Origin: Thalassospira sp. TSL5-1
GTDB lineage: Bacteria; Pseudomonadota; Alphaproteobacteria; Rhodospirillales; Thalassospiraceae
NCBI RefSeq assembly: GCF_001907695.1
Contig: NZ_KV880637.1
Location: 1,953,974-2,017,973, forward strand
Direction: 5' to 3'
DNA length: 64,000 bases
Part shown: positions 8,554-18,513 of the stretch, in pieces
Layout of the letters: the number at the start of each line of letters is the position of its first letter
Position numbering within the stretch: position 1 is the first letter of the stretch
Program-made: the position numbers and the translations under genes
Notes under the pieces: generated by a model
Database searches by the model: none
Seen by the model: only the letters and a program-made list of their open reading frames with translations
What the model was told of the DNA's origin: nothing

Positions 8554-11500
8554 TTAATAATCCAGTTTGAACTGAATACCGGCCTTGCTGTCTATTTCGC
8601 TGGTTTCACTGGTAATCTTGATATGCGGGGTGAGTTCTATTTCCACCTCGACACCGCTTGATCCGGGGGTAGTCCCCTGTTTGGTGCCGACATAAATATC
8701 ATCGGTCAGATATTTCCCCGCCTTAACCGTCGGCCCGTTTTCGCCGCCATCAACACGAAGCACATCCGCACCGATAAAGTTACGAATAGTCCCAATCACA
8801 TCAAGTCCCCCGCCACTGCCCGACAATTGCGCGGCCGCATTGGCAAGCTGCACGGCCTCGACCGCGCTGAGGCTGCCTTGCGACTTGCCAAACAGGACCT
8901 GCGACAAAATTTCGTCCTGTGGCAGGGCCGGCTGCGAACTCAGGCTGAGTTGCGGATCTGTTGCCGGGCCGGACAAAGAGGCCGTCACGGTCAGGTCATC
9001 GGTTGTATAGACACCGGCAATATTCAAAAGCGGGTCGGGCGGTTGCGCCCCTGAAAACGTAATTTTGGAATCCTTGATGACAAAGGTTTTGCCAATCAGG
9101 TCCAATTGGCCGCGCAAAGCCCGCAATTCGCCGACAATTTTGGGGTTATCCGCCCGGCCGGTAATATCAAGATGCCCGCCCCATTCGGAATCCAGGCCCT
9201 TGCCGCGCACAAATAAACGGCCCGGCACATCCACCTTGGCATTCAACGTGGCAACAAAACCGCCCGCATTCTTTTGGGCGTCTTTCTTCTTTTGCCCATC
9301 CGGCGTTTTTGCCAGATTTTGCACATTCAGTTCGGGAACCGATGCGGGCAAAGCAACGCTTAAATCCACTTCACCACGCCGCAATGTGACCGTGCTTTCA
9401 ATATCTGCCTTGTTTTCATTGCCGGTGACATCCACGTCAATATCGGTCCAGACTCGCAACTCGTCCATCCGGGTGACGGCCATGTTGCGCATGGTGATAT
9501 TTGCCGTGTAATCCACACCGGCACCCAGCTTGACATCCGCCTTGCCGGTCAGGGTGCCCTGCCCGCCATCATCGGCGGTCAGGCGGGTTAACTGAAAACC
9601 ATCATTGTTAAAGTCACCATCCAGCACAATGTCCTGAACCAGGGTGCCATATTGCAAATGTTCATAACGGCCATCGCGCATTGCAACGGTCCCCTGCCAC
9701 AGCGGCTTGGCAAGCGTTCCTTCGACACTGGCATCAAGCTTTAAATTGCCCGACAGCGAATGATCCGGCAACGGCACATAGGGCCAAAACTGCCCGATAT
9801 CGCCATCAATTTTGGCCTGTGCTGAAATCGGTTCATTCTCGCGTGCCGCAAACCGGGATTTCAGGAACGACACATCAACCGGCACCGTGCCCCTAGCGGT
9901 CAGGACCTTCAAATCAGGACGCCCCATTTCAAGACCGGCATTCACAGCGCCCTCCTGCAAATCCGCCTTTAATTCCAATGTCAGTGGCGGCAACTGCGAC
10001 GCCGCAGCAACACTAATATTGCTGATTGTCCCATCGATACGGGCTGTCGCCGGTTTTTTTGGGGTTTCTTCGGCAGTGGCCTTTAAGGTCAGCTTGCCAT
10101 CCAGCCCGGAAACATCAAACATCGCCCCCCAGGGGCCCAGGGCAATATCTGCAACATCTGCCGTGGCAACAAAACTTTTCCCCGGTACCAGATCAAGCTT
10201 TGCCCTAAGCGCACCATTGCCAATTGCAACATCGGCATTGGACACCATGCTGCCATTCGCACCAAGACGAAATTCCAGCGGAGCACGCAGGGATATATGC
10301 TGTGTACCAACATCGGCATCAAGCTTATTGGCTGTTATGTGAATGTCGTTGGCAAGGGCAATTTCCGCCTGCGTATCCAGTTTCACCGGAATGCGATTTT
10401 GCACCATTGCCCGGGCTTTCACACCGACACCCAGTTTTTTCAAAACACCTGCCAATGTTGCCTTCAGGGTTTCAATGCGCCCGGCATTACTGCCAATATC
10501 GCGCCCTTCCAGGGTCAGGTTCAGGTCTGGATCGGCAAAGGCATTATCAATACTGCCATCAAGGCGCACATCTTCCAGCCGGGCGGTTTCAATCCCGTCA
10601 GGGCCAACCATCCTAAGCCCTTTTGCCTTCGCGCTTAGCGTAACATGCTGCGCAGCATTTTTGGGCGAAAGGGTCACATCCGCCGTGATCCGACCATTGG
10701 CAAGCGGTACACTAAAGGCCTGTGTCATCACCGCATCAAGCTTATTGAGCGTGATCTTCCCCCGCAACGGCACAGCGTAGTCCGGCATGGCAAGATCACC
10801 GGTCAGATCAATATGATCCCCGATCAGGGCAATGTTTGAAACCGCTAATCCATCTGATGGCAAGGCAAGGTCGGCATTAATTTTATAAGGCGCATTTTGC
10901 CATGAAAACCCGCCGCGATTGCGCAATTGCAAGGTTTTGCCGCCATCGCCCTTGACGGGTTGCCACGCCATATTGGTCGCCAGTTTGACGTCCGAAAACA
11001 CCTGGTCCGACGTTTCAACAATAGGTGCTGCAAGGGTGATTTTGCCTTCGGGCTCTGCCAGCGGACCATTCAGGGCAACAGTCAGCTTTGCATCCTTGCC
11101 CTTTAACGAAACCGGGATTGAGGGCGGTATGATCCCGGCCTTGAGCCCCAGATCTGCAGTGACCGACAATGTATTAAAATCATCGGTGATATTGACCTTA
11201 CCCGCCCCCGCAATATTTGCCGCCTGGATCGTATTCACATCCACCGAGAGATCCATTGCCGGGCTAATGGCCAAATCAGCCTTTATTACCGGACTGCTGC
11301 CAACCACATGGTCCAGTTCTGAAATACCAAAGCCTGCCTGTTGGGTGGTGATATTGATTTTGGCCTGCCCACCCTGCGCTGCATTCCAGCGAAGACCTGA
11401 AATATCGACACGTCCCTGACCAGTTAAATCCATGCCGGAAATGGCGGCAAATGCTGAAAGATCAGAAACATCCGCTATCAGATTGGCATCCTTCACGGCC

Positions 11501-12999
11501 CCGGTATCATCAAGCATAGCCGTGGCCCGGGCATTTATTTTCGGGGTTTGAAGCTTCAGGTCTTTAACAGCGATCTCACTGAAATCACCGGTCGCATCCG
11601 CGGCTAGCGAAATATCCTGTGTCTTCCCGGCCATGTCGCCAAGGGCGGCATCGTTGAATTGATGATCACGGGTGTGAATATCGGTTCTCAGGGCAAAATC
11701 ATCACCATCGGGAACCAGATTGGCTGTTGCAGTCAATGTGCCAATTGTCGAGACGGGGGTTTCAATGCCGGATGCGGAAATATCGGCATTAATCGTGGGC
11801 AGTGCCAAATCACCCTTGGCTTGAGCATGCAGGCTTAGCTTCTGCCAACGAACGGCATTGTCCAGCAACGCACTTGCCGCCCCGTCAATATCCGATGACA
11901 GGTTGGCATCCATGCTGTTATCGGCAAAATTGATTTTGGCCGTTCCACTGGCGGTTAAAAGCTGATCCTTACTGACATTTAACGCAGTAATATCAAGCAG
12001 GCTGTTTTTGCCATCGAAAACACCATCGGTTTTAAGGGCGACCGCGCCACGCAAGGCAGGTGGCAGGGAATTTGCCAAATCCCCCAGGCTTTGCGCCATC
12101 ACATCAAGGCCAAAGCCAATATGCTTTTCATCGCCCATTTGTACTGTAACCGTGCCATTGACACGGGCAAGGTTGGTTGCCGCAAATTGCAAATCGCCGT
12201 TCCAGTCATTGGCAGGGCCACTGCCCTTTAGCGACAGGGTGACATCCGGGGCCTCGGCCTCGGTCAGACCGGCCAACGCCATGCCGAGCCCCTTGTGGTC
12301 CAAGTGGCCTTCAATATCGGCGTTTAGTTTTTGTCCTTCGGCATCAAAATCAAGGTTCGCACGAATATAGTCCACCCCGCCATCCAGCGGCTGCAAATTC
12401 AGCGCCAAAACCGCCGAAAGGTTTTGGCTGGCACGGGCATGACCCGAAAGCTGATAGGAAAAGACCCGTCCATCCGCCGGATTGGTAATACGGATTTTTG
12501 GCACATCAAGGGTTTCAAGCGCGAAGGCCAGTGGCAGGGTAAAACTGCCACTCTCATCAGTTTGATCCTCGTCAGCGCTGGAGGATGACGCATTCGGCAA
12601 GGTTACGTTCAGCGCGGATGCGCCAATGCGGTCGATATCAACTTTCGCCCCCAGCAGCGCCAATGGCGACCAGGCCAGTACCAGATCATCGCCGTCAACT
12701 TTCAACCCGGTATCGGGCATATCCAGGTTAAGCGATGAAACCGACAGGCTATTCCACAAACTGCCCTCAACCCGACCAAGGACAAACTGACCATTGATTG
12801 CTTCGGAAACCGTGCGATTGATCCAGGGGGTCAAGGACCGCAATACCGGGCCGGTCCCGGCAATAAAAACCAGCAATGACAGCACAACAAGCAGGGCAAC
12901 AAAACCCAGTACACCGCGCTTTAACCACCGCACGGCACCCCCTTTTCGCAGGGGTTTAACCTGTTTGGCTGTTTTATCGGTCGTATGTTTTTCAGCCAT
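8554..12999 (-). CDS. tamB: translocation and assembly module protein TamB
   Basis: A 1481-residue TamB (DUF490 C-terminal domain) protein. One N-terminal transmembrane anchor (about residues 27-50, GVLGFVALLVVLSLLVFIAG) holds it in the inner membrane. The rest is long repetitive beta-rich sequence expected to form a periplasm-spanning groove, ending in the conserved DUF490 domain with an aromatic C-terminus (QFKLDY). TamB works with TamA in outer-membrane protein assembly and, as an AsmA-like protein, in phospholipid movement between membranes. Its length is in the normal range. Start and stop overlap with tamA by one base (TAATG), so the two are translationally coupled. Confidence 0.95.
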   Translation of the reverse strand: MAEKHTTDKTAKQVKPLRKGGAVRWLKRGVLGFVALLVVLSLLVFIAGTGPVLRSLTPWINRTVSEAINGQFVLGRVEGSLWNSLSVSSLNLDMPDTGLKVDGDDLVLAWSPLALLGAKVDIDRIGASALNVTLPNASSSSADEDQTDESGSFTLPLAFALETLDVPKIRITNPADGRVFSYQLSGHARASQNLSAVLALNLQPLDGGVDYIRANLDFDAEGQKLNADIEGHLDHKGLGMALAGLTEAEAPDVTLSLKGSGPANDWNGDLQFAATNLARVNGTVTVQMGDEKHIGFGLDVMAQSLGDLANSLPPALRGAVALKTDGVFDGKNSLLDITALNVSKDQLLTASGTAKINFADNSMDANLSSDIDGAASALLDNAVRWQKLSLHAQAKGDLALPTINADISASGIETPVSTIGTLTATANLVPDGDDFALRTDIHTRDHQFNDAALGDMAGKTQDISLAADATGDFSEIAVKDLKLQTPKINARATAMLDDTGAVKDANLIADVSDLSAFAAISGMDLTGQGRVDISGLRWNAAQGGQAKINITTQQAGFGISELDHVVGSSPVIKADLAISPAMDLSVDVNTIQAANIAGAGKVNITDDFNTLSVTADLGLKAGIIPPSIPVSLKGKDAKLTVALNGPLAEPEGKITLAAPIVETSDQVFSDVKLATNMAWQPVKGDGGKTLQLRNRGGFSWQNAPYKINADLALPSDGLAVSNIALIGDHIDLTGDLAMPDYAVPLRGKITLNKLDAVMTQAFSVPLANGRITADVTLSPKNAAQHVTLSAKAKGLRMVGPDGIETARLEDVRLDGSIDNAFADPDLNLTLEGRDIGSNAGRIETLKATLAGVLKKLGVGVKARAMVQNRIPVKLDTQAEIALANDIHITANKLDADVGTQHISLRAPLEFRLGANGSMVSNADVAIGNGALRAKLDLVPGKSFVATADVADIALGPWGAMFDVSGLDGKLTLKATAEETPKKPATARIDGTISNISVAAASQLPPLTLELKADLQEGAVNAGLEMGRPDLKVLTARGTVPVDVSFLKSRFAARENEPISAQAKIDGDIGQFWPYVPLPDHSLSGNLKLDASVEGTLAKPLWQGTVAMRDGRYEHLQYGTLVQDIVLDGDFNNDGFQLTRLTADDGGQGTLTGKADVKLGAGVDYTANITMRNMAVTRMDELRVWTDIDVDVTGNENKADIESTVTLRRGEVDLSVALPASVPELNVQNLAKTPDGQKKKDAQKNAGGFVATLNAKVDVPGRLFVRGKGLDSEWGGHLDITGRADNPKIVGELRALRGQLDLIGKTFVIKDSKITFSGAQPPDPLLNIAGVYTTDDLTVTASLSGPATDPQLSLSSQPALPQDEILSQVLFGKSQGSLSAVEAVQLANAAAQLSGSGGGLDVIGTIRNFIGADVLRVDGGENGPTVKAGKYLTDDIYVGTKQGTTPGSSGVEVEIELTPHIKITSETSEIDSKAGIQFKLDY

Positions 13000-15026
13000 T
13001 AAAACGCCTGACCCAGGCTAAGATAGATCTGGTAGTCATCATCAATATTATCGCGTTTATCCAACGGTACCGCAAAATCAAACCGAACCGGGCCAATCGC
13101 GGTGTAATAGCGCAAACCAAGGCCGGTTGACCACATCAGGTCAAAATCCTTGGGCGTGACGGTTTCATAAACGTTGCCGCCTTCCACAAAGGGCACAAGG
13201 CCAATGCTGTCTGTGATGCGGGCACGAAATTCCAGCCCGGCTTCAAGCACCGAACGCCCGCCGATCGGATCGCCATCTTTATTGAGCGGGCCCACGGTTT
13301 GATATTCATACCCGCGCACGGAACCACCACCACCGGAATAAAACCGTTTGTTTGACGGCAAGGAAGACCGTTCATCGCCAAAAATACTGCCAATACGGCC
13401 CCGGCCGGCCAAAATATAGTGCCCCTTTTCATCAAAGGCATAATATTGCGAGCCATCAAGCGAGACCGAGGTAAACTGAGTATTGGCCCCGGCAAGGCTG
13501 ATATAAGGCGATACAGATAGTTCCAGCCGGTCGCCTTTTGTCGGGTCCAGCGGATTATCGGTATTGTCGTGGCGCAAAATGCCCCGCAAACCACCCAGAT
13601 AAAATTCCTCGTTGGGGGAATCGGCACCTGTCAGGTCTGAATATTCCGCCGTGACGCCATAGGTGGCCGACCAGTTTTTCCAGAACCGGCGTTCAATGCC
13701 GGTAAAGGCATTTGCCAGATTACCGTCATAGGCATCGGTGGTGTAACTGGTGGCTTCGCCTTCGGCAACCAGCGCCTGTTTGCGCCGTAAAAATTGCGGC
13801 TTGCGGAAACTGGCCGATGCGCCCTGTTTCAACCCGGACCCTTCGAGCTTCAAACGCAGCTTCTCACCTTTGCCAAACAGGTTGCGATGTTCCCAAAAGG
13901 CATTGGCGCCGGGGCCGTCGGCGGTTGAATAATCCAAACCGCCACCGATGGTGCGATGATCACGTTCCTGCACGCGCATTTCGATGGGGATTTCGCCATT
14001 GTCGCCCACCGGCCCAACCGGTTTGACAATCACGGAATTAAACAGATTGGATTGCGCCAGGTCGCGCCGCGTTTCGGTGACTTTTTCGGGCGAATAAACA
14101 TCGCCTGAATCCCAGGCATGATAACCCCGGATAAAATCGGCATCGACATCCCCTGCTCCCACGACATTGATTTTGCCGAAGGTCGCCTTTTTGCCAGTGG
14201 TAACTTCGTAGATGACGCGAATGGTTTTTTCTGCCGTATCGGCCAATACCCGTTTTTTACCCGCCTTTACCAACGGATACCCCTCGTTGCGAAACACATC
14301 GAGCACACTTTGTTCCGCAAGAATAATCGGCTCTGCCTCGGCCCGCATCCCGATCGACAGGTTGGCGGTTTTCAATTCCGCATCTGTCATCGAACGGGTT
14401 TCGGACGTGCCATCGGGATGGACAATTTTCAATTCGACATCGGATAAAAGATAAGGGGTTCCCGTCTCGATCCGGTATTGCAATACAAGCGGACGGGGTG
14501 CATCCGTCTCTTTGGAATTTGCTGTTTCTTTTTTTACCGCAGGCTCGGCATTATCATCGTCACTTTCCGGCGCGTCTGCCACATCGGCATTTTCAATATC
14601 GTCAGACGCAATTTCACTCTCGCCGTTGGCAGGCTGTGTGTCAGCGTCGCGAATGTCATAATTCACAATGGCATCATAAAAGCCAAAAGACCGCAAAACC
14701 CGGGTAAACCGTTCAACATCGTCATCCGCACGCCGTTCCAACCCCGCCTTTGTCGGCGTTGGCCGGTCTTTTAGGCGAATGGCTGTGCTGTTTTCGCGAA
14801 GGGTTGCCAACAGGCGTTCTTCCTGCGGGTCCAGGCCCTGAAACGTGACCGAATAGGGGATGGAACGGCCAACATCCTGCGTTGCCTCGGAGTTTGCGCC
14901 ATCACCAAAGGGTAATTTGTCGGTAAATGAGCAGGCTGACACCATCGACGCCCCGACAAAGACCGACATCATCATCAACCGTTTTTTCAATCCCCCTGAC
15001 GGCGGATACGTTTTTCCTGGAAACAC
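12999..15026 (-). CDS. tamA: outer-membrane assembly factor TamA (Omp85 family)
   Basis: A 675-residue Omp85-family protein: POTRA-type domains over about residues 55-370 and a 16-strand beta-barrel to the C-terminus, which ends LSLGQAF with the usual final Phe. It carries a highly acidic insertion near residues 150-185 (rich in Asp/Glu/Ala), an alphaproteobacterial style. The start is GTG at 15026 behind AAGGGA. Oddly, the signal region ends with a lipobox-like MVSAC followed by SFTD, which would make it a lipoprotein, unlike standard TamA. It is the barrel partner of TamB and heads the two-gene unit. Confidence 0.92.
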   Translation of the reverse strand: MFPGKTYPPSGGLKKRLMMMSVFVGASMVSACSFTDKLPFGDGANSEATQDVGRSIPYSVTFQGLDPQEERLLATLRENSTAIRLKDRPTPTKAGLERRADDDVERFTRVLRSFGFYDAIVNYDIRDADTQPANGESEIASDDIENADVADAPESDDDNAEPAVKKETANSKETDAPRPLVLQYRIETGTPYLLSDVELKIVHPDGTSETRSMTDAELKTANLSIGMRAEAEPIILAEQSVLDVFRNEGYPLVKAGKKRVLADTAEKTIRVIYEVTTGKKATFGKINVVGAGDVDADFIRGYHAWDSGDVYSPEKVTETRRDLAQSNLFNSVIVKPVGPVGDNGEIPIEMRVQERDHRTIGGGLDYSTADGPGANAFWEHRNLFGKGEKLRLKLEGSGLKQGASASFRKPQFLRRKQALVAEGEATSYTTDAYDGNLANAFTGIERRFWKNWSATYGVTAEYSDLTGADSPNEEFYLGGLRGILRHDNTDNPLDPTKGDRLELSVSPYISLAGANTQFTSVSLDGSQYYAFDEKGHYILAGRGRIGSIFGDERSSLPSNKRFYSGGGGSVRGYEYQTVGPLNKDGDPIGGRSVLEAGLEFRARITDSIGLVPFVEGGNVYETVTPKDFDLMWSTGLGLRYYTAIGPVRFDFAVPLDKRDNIDDDYQIYLSLGQAF

Positions 15027-15090
15027 CCAAGTCCCTTTTTGTGCCTGTGTCCGAAATTGTCTTTCGGAATATTATACGCTGCCCGCGAGC

Positions 15091-15110
15091 AAATGTTTCA
15101 CGAAACGTTT
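15091..15110. promoter_or_regulatory. 20-bp palindrome upstream of tamA
   Basis: AAATGTTTC-AC-GAAACGTTT: nine-base arms with one mismatch and a two-base centre, 65-84 bases upstream of the tamA start. It could be an operator. It resembles ParB parS but lacks the central TG. Two more TGCCA-type inverted repeats lie at 15120-15135 and 15148-15165. Apart from these I see nothing in the 15027-15297 gap. Confidence 0.35.
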
Positions 15111-15297
15111 TTTCCGGCATGGCAATTCAATGCCAATTTACCATGTATGCCATATAAAAATGGCAACCGCATGACCGTAAATTCGGCATTATTATACGTG
15201 ACCTTCATGCAAATGAACGGCACTATCAAACAATAAAAATTTTGCGGCTTTTTCCCGCGAAAAAATTACCACTGTATCGGCCTTAAAGGTTACATTT

Positions 15298-17259
15298 ATG
15301 CCACATTTCCAGACCACGCCGATTGTTGTTCGCACTGCGCGAAAAGCCGATATTGACGGCCTTTGTGCCATTGAAGAGGCCGTTTTTACATCCGACCGAA
15401 TGAAACGCGAGACCTTTTTACGGTTTTTGCGCCAACCCACCGCCCGGGTCCTGGTTGCCGATGCCGGAGAATCCGGCGTTGTTGGCTATGGCATGTTGTT
15501 GCTGCGCGCGGGTAGCAGCACGGCACGCATTTATTCGCTGGCGATTGATAATGACTGGCAGGGCAAAGGGCTGGGCACCCAGTTGCTTGCCGGGCTGGAA
15601 AGCGTTGCAATTGAGGCCGGGTGCGACAAAATGCGCCTTGAGGTCCGCGATGACAACCATTCCGCCCGGGCAATTTACGAACGGCATGGTTATGTCGATA
15701 TTAAGGCCCTGCCTGATTATTACGAAGACGGCTGCGATGGCAAACGCATGGAACGGCACCTGTTTGATGCGCCAACCCAGCTTTCCCCCGCCATGTCAAC
15801 GGGCGCACCGCTTATTCTGGTTGATAACCTTCGCGACCTGCCGTTCAAGGTGGCCGGGGCGCGTGTGATGAAAGTGCGAGACTACCTGGCCCTTAACCAC
15901 GGCATTCGCAATCGTCGTGTCATCAATTTGTGCCATTCCTATGAATATTTATCGCGCGGCTATTATTGCAGCCTGCTGGCTGCAGCGCGTAGCGAAAGGG
16001 TGATCCCCGAAGCGGACGTTTTGCTGGATTTGAACTGGAAACGCCTGCAAAAAACCGCGCGCGCCCAAATCGGCCCGATGATTGCCGACGCCCTTGCCAA
16101 ACCAGGCAATGAGCGCCCCGACCATATTGACGTTTATTTTGGCCGCACAACCGACAAGCGGTTTCGCGATTTGGCCCAGCGCACCTTTGACCAATTCCGC
16201 TGCCCGATCCTGCGGCTGCATTTAAACAGCGGCGACAAAAAACTGCTGCGCGAGATAGAGGCCCCGTCGCTGCAACATATTGACGCCAGCGAAATGCCCG
16301 CCTTTGAGGCGGCCCTTAATGCCTATTTGCGCGGGCGCGTGCGCAAACCTTCCAGTGGCCGGGCCCCCACCGCGCTGGTTGCCATTTTGTATGATCCTGA
16401 CGAAACGTTGCCACCATCCGACAGCGACGCCCTGGCAAATTTTATTCAGGCTGCAAGCGACCTTGGCGCGCGGGCAGAACTGATTACAGCAAAGGATTTT
16501 CATCACCTGTCGGAATTTGATGCGCTGCTTATTCGCGAAACAACCGCATTGGACCATCACACCTATCGGTTTGCCAAGCGGGCGCGTAAAGAAGGCATCC
16601 CGGTGATTGACGACCCGGAATCGATTTTGCGCTGCACGAACAAGGTTTACCTGGCGGAATTGCTGCGCACCCATCGTATCCCGGCCCCGCGCAGTGCGAT
16701 TTTTGACAAACGGCGGATCGATGAAATTGGCAAGCAGTTCAATTTCCCCAGCGTATTAAAGGTACCTGACGGCTGTTTTTCGCGCGGCGTGCGCAAGGTT
16801 ACCTCGCCTGAACATCTGCAACAGGTGGCGGGCGAAATGTTTAAAAATTCGGAATTGCTGGTGATCCAGGAATATGTCGAAACCACCTTTGACTGGCGGA
16901 TTGGCGTGCTCGGCGGGGAAACGCTTTATGCCAGCCGCTATTTCATGGCGCCGGGGCACTGGCAAATCGTCAAACATGAAGATGACGGCAAAAATTACGA
17001 AGAAGGCGGCTTTGAAACTGTCCCGGTCGAAAATGCGCCGACCGACATTGTCGAAACAGCCCTTGCTGCTGCACGTTTGATGGGCAACGGGCTTTATGGT
17101 GTTGATGTGAAAGAAACGCCCTATGGCCCGATGGTGATTGAGGTAAATGACAATCCCAGCATTGATGGCGGTGTCGAGGATGCCGTGATCGGCATGGATT
17201 TATATCGCCGCATCATCGCCCATTTATTAAGCCAAATCGCACAACCCTGGACGATTTAA
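15298..17259 (+). CDS. GNAT acetyltransferase fused to RLAN/RimK-like ATP-grasp ligase
   Basis: A 653-residue three-part protein. Residues about 8-155 are a GNAT domain with the acetyl-CoA loop in GKGLGTQLL. Residues about 165-300 match the RimK-like ATP-grasp N-terminal (RLAN) region, including INLCHSYEYLSRGYYCSLL. Residues about 365-650 are an ATP-grasp domain with the Mg-ATP motif EVNDNPSIDGG near the end. ATP-grasp ligases join a carboxylate to an amine through an acyl phosphate; RimK relatives add glutamates to proteins or build small peptides. The convergent neighbour is a GNAT fused to a C39-like peptidase, so the two probably make and trim, or attach and remove, a peptide modification. 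The target is unknown. It starts behind AAAGG. Confidence 0.85.
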   Translation: MPHFQTTPIVVRTARKADIDGLCAIEEAVFTSDRMKRETFLRFLRQPTARVLVADAGESGVVGYGMLLLRAGSSTARIYSLAIDNDWQGKGLGTQLLAGLESVAIEAGCDKMRLEVRDDNHSARAIYERHGYVDIKALPDYYEDGCDGKRMERHLFDAPTQLSPAMSTGAPLILVDNLRDLPFKVAGARVMKVRDYLALNHGIRNRRVINLCHSYEYLSRGYYCSLLAAARSERVIPEADVLLDLNWKRLQKTARAQIGPMIADALAKPGNERPDHIDVYFGRTTDKRFRDLAQRTFDQFRCPILRLHLNSGDKKLLREIEAPSLQHIDASEMPAFEAALNAYLRGRVRKPSSGRAPTALVAILYDPDETLPPSDSDALANFIQAASDLGARAELITAKDFHHLSEFDALLIRETTALDHHTYRFAKRARKEGIPVIDDPESILRCTNKVYLAELLRTHRIPAPRSAIFDKRRIDEIGKQFNFPSVLKVPDGCFSRGVRKVTSPEHLQQVAGEMFKNSELLVIQEYVETTFDWRIGVLGGETLYASRYFMAPGHWQIVKHEDDGKNYEEGGFETVPVENAPTDIVETALAAARLMGNGLYGVDVKETPYGPMVIEVNDNPSIDGGVEDAVIGMDLYRRIIAHLLSQIAQPWTI

Positions 17260-17263
17260 CCAA

Positions 17264-17304
17264 AAAAGCCGGTCCTTCTGATCAAACAGAACGACCGGCT
17301 TTTA
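17264..17304. terminator. bidirectional terminator between the two GNAT fusion genes
   Basis: AAAGCCGGTC (17265-17274) pairs with GACCGGCTTT (17293-17302), and inner TTCTG/CAGAA extends the stem around ATCAAA. A-tract on the left and T-rich tail on the right serve the two convergent genes. Confidence 0.85.
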
Positions 17305-17305
17305 T

Positions 17306-18412
17306 TTATGCTTTGGCAATAAAGACAGCGGCCTGAAGTTTTGAGCGGCCATAGCGCGCCATCAAATCAAATTCGTGGCGCAGGATCGGCACCGAGACAC
17401 AATCGCTGCCATTATAAGGCTCATCATCCTCGCCAATATCAGGATCGGTAACGTAAACGAACCGGTCGTCAAAGCCCGACACCACCACCCAATGCGGAAT
17501 TTTATCGCCATAGATGCGATACTGACTAATCAGCACAAGGGCCATTTGCCCATCACGAGTATGACGTTCAATGTCATCAATGCCAAAGGCCCCGGCCGTT
17601 ACCGGAATGCCTGCCTCGGCGGCCTGATCGGCAAAATCGTAATGCACCAGTTCGACCACCTTGCGATTTTCGGCCTTGCGCACGGTATCCACAAATAATG
17701 GCCCTTCGCGCGAAACCAGCACTTCGGCCTTAAAACCACGGCGACAGGCGGCCAATGCCAGGCCCAGTGGCCCGCAGCCACCATGCCCGGATGTCATAAA
17801 AATGGTGGTTGCCTCGCGCCATAGGGCGATTTCGCTGCTACGGTCCATTTCAATGGCGGGGTTCAAGGCATTCATCGCCATCATCAATGATGCCGGACCG
17901 CAGGTGAATGGCAGGGTTTGATGATAAAAATGCAGCGGCGACGGCCGACGCAGGAATTGCGGCACCAAGACCTTTTCCATGCGCAAGGCCGGGCTGTGAT
18001 CCGGATAATAATCGGGATACAGGGCAAATTCCTGGTAGGCATTTTTGCGATAAAGCGAAATGGCCGCGCCGTTTTGCGGGTGCACTTCCAGGCGCAAAAT
18101 CGGCGCACCGAAATCCAGCGTTGTTTCCTCGGCACGGAGCAGCAGCATCTGCCCAATACCGGCCCGCTGAAAGGCCGGGTCCACCGCCATGCTATAAAGA
18201 CGTGCCAGCGCCGTATTGCTGCGATGAATAACCACAACATAGCCAATAACGGCATTGTCACACACGGCGACCCAAAACCGGGCGGTCGCACTGGTCATAA
18301 AATGCCGCATGGTCCGGCGCGTCATTCGGTCCTGATCAAAACAGGTTTTTTCAATACGCACCAAAGTAGTGAGATCAGCTTCCGTTGCCAGACGCAGGAC
18401 AGGATCGGACAT
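17306..18412 (-). CDS. GNAT acetyltransferase fused to C39-like cysteine peptidase
   Basis: A 368-residue fusion. Residues about 5-150 are a GNAT domain (QRAGIGQML acetyl-CoA loop). Residues about 160-365 are a peptidase C39-like papain fold with Cys171 in PFTCGPASL, His307 in IPHWVVVSGF and Asp323 in TDPDIG, so the triad looks complete. I start at the ATG at 18412, where GNAT homology begins; a GTG 11 codons earlier would add MPCIIPKALCC. No signal peptide and no ABC exporter domains, so it is not a bacteriocin-maturing transporter. It is convergent with the GNAT-ATP-grasp gene and likely cleaves or processes the product of that ligase. Confidence 0.82.
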   Translation of the reverse strand: MSDPVLRLATEADLTTLVRIEKTCFDQDRMTRRTMRHFMTSATARFWVAVCDNAVIGYVVVIHRSNTALARLYSMAVDPAFQRAGIGQMLLLRAEETTLDFGAPILRLEVHPQNGAAISLYRKNAYQEFALYPDYYPDHSPALRMEKVLVPQFLRRPSPLHFYHQTLPFTCGPASLMMAMNALNPAIEMDRSSEIALWREATTIFMTSGHGGCGPLGLALAACRRGFKAEVLVSREGPLFVDTVRKAENRKVVELVHYDFADQAAEAGIPVTAGAFGIDDIERHTRDGQMALVLISQYRIYGDKIPHWVVVSGFDDRFVYVTDPDIGEDDEPYNGSDCVSVPILRHEFDLMARYGRSKLQAAVFIAKA

Positions 18413-18513
18413 ACAGCATAACGCCTTTGGGATAATACACGGCACCTATGGCGCACATGCGGACCAAGGATAGATCATTTTCCCCCAAAAACACCCAAAC
18501 TGCATAGTGCAAT

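Noticed and set aside
15094..15109. A parS-like site (TGTTTCACG then AAACG)
   Set aside because: The 16-base parS palindrome TGTTTCACGTGAAACA needs a central TG that is missing, and no parAB genes are near.
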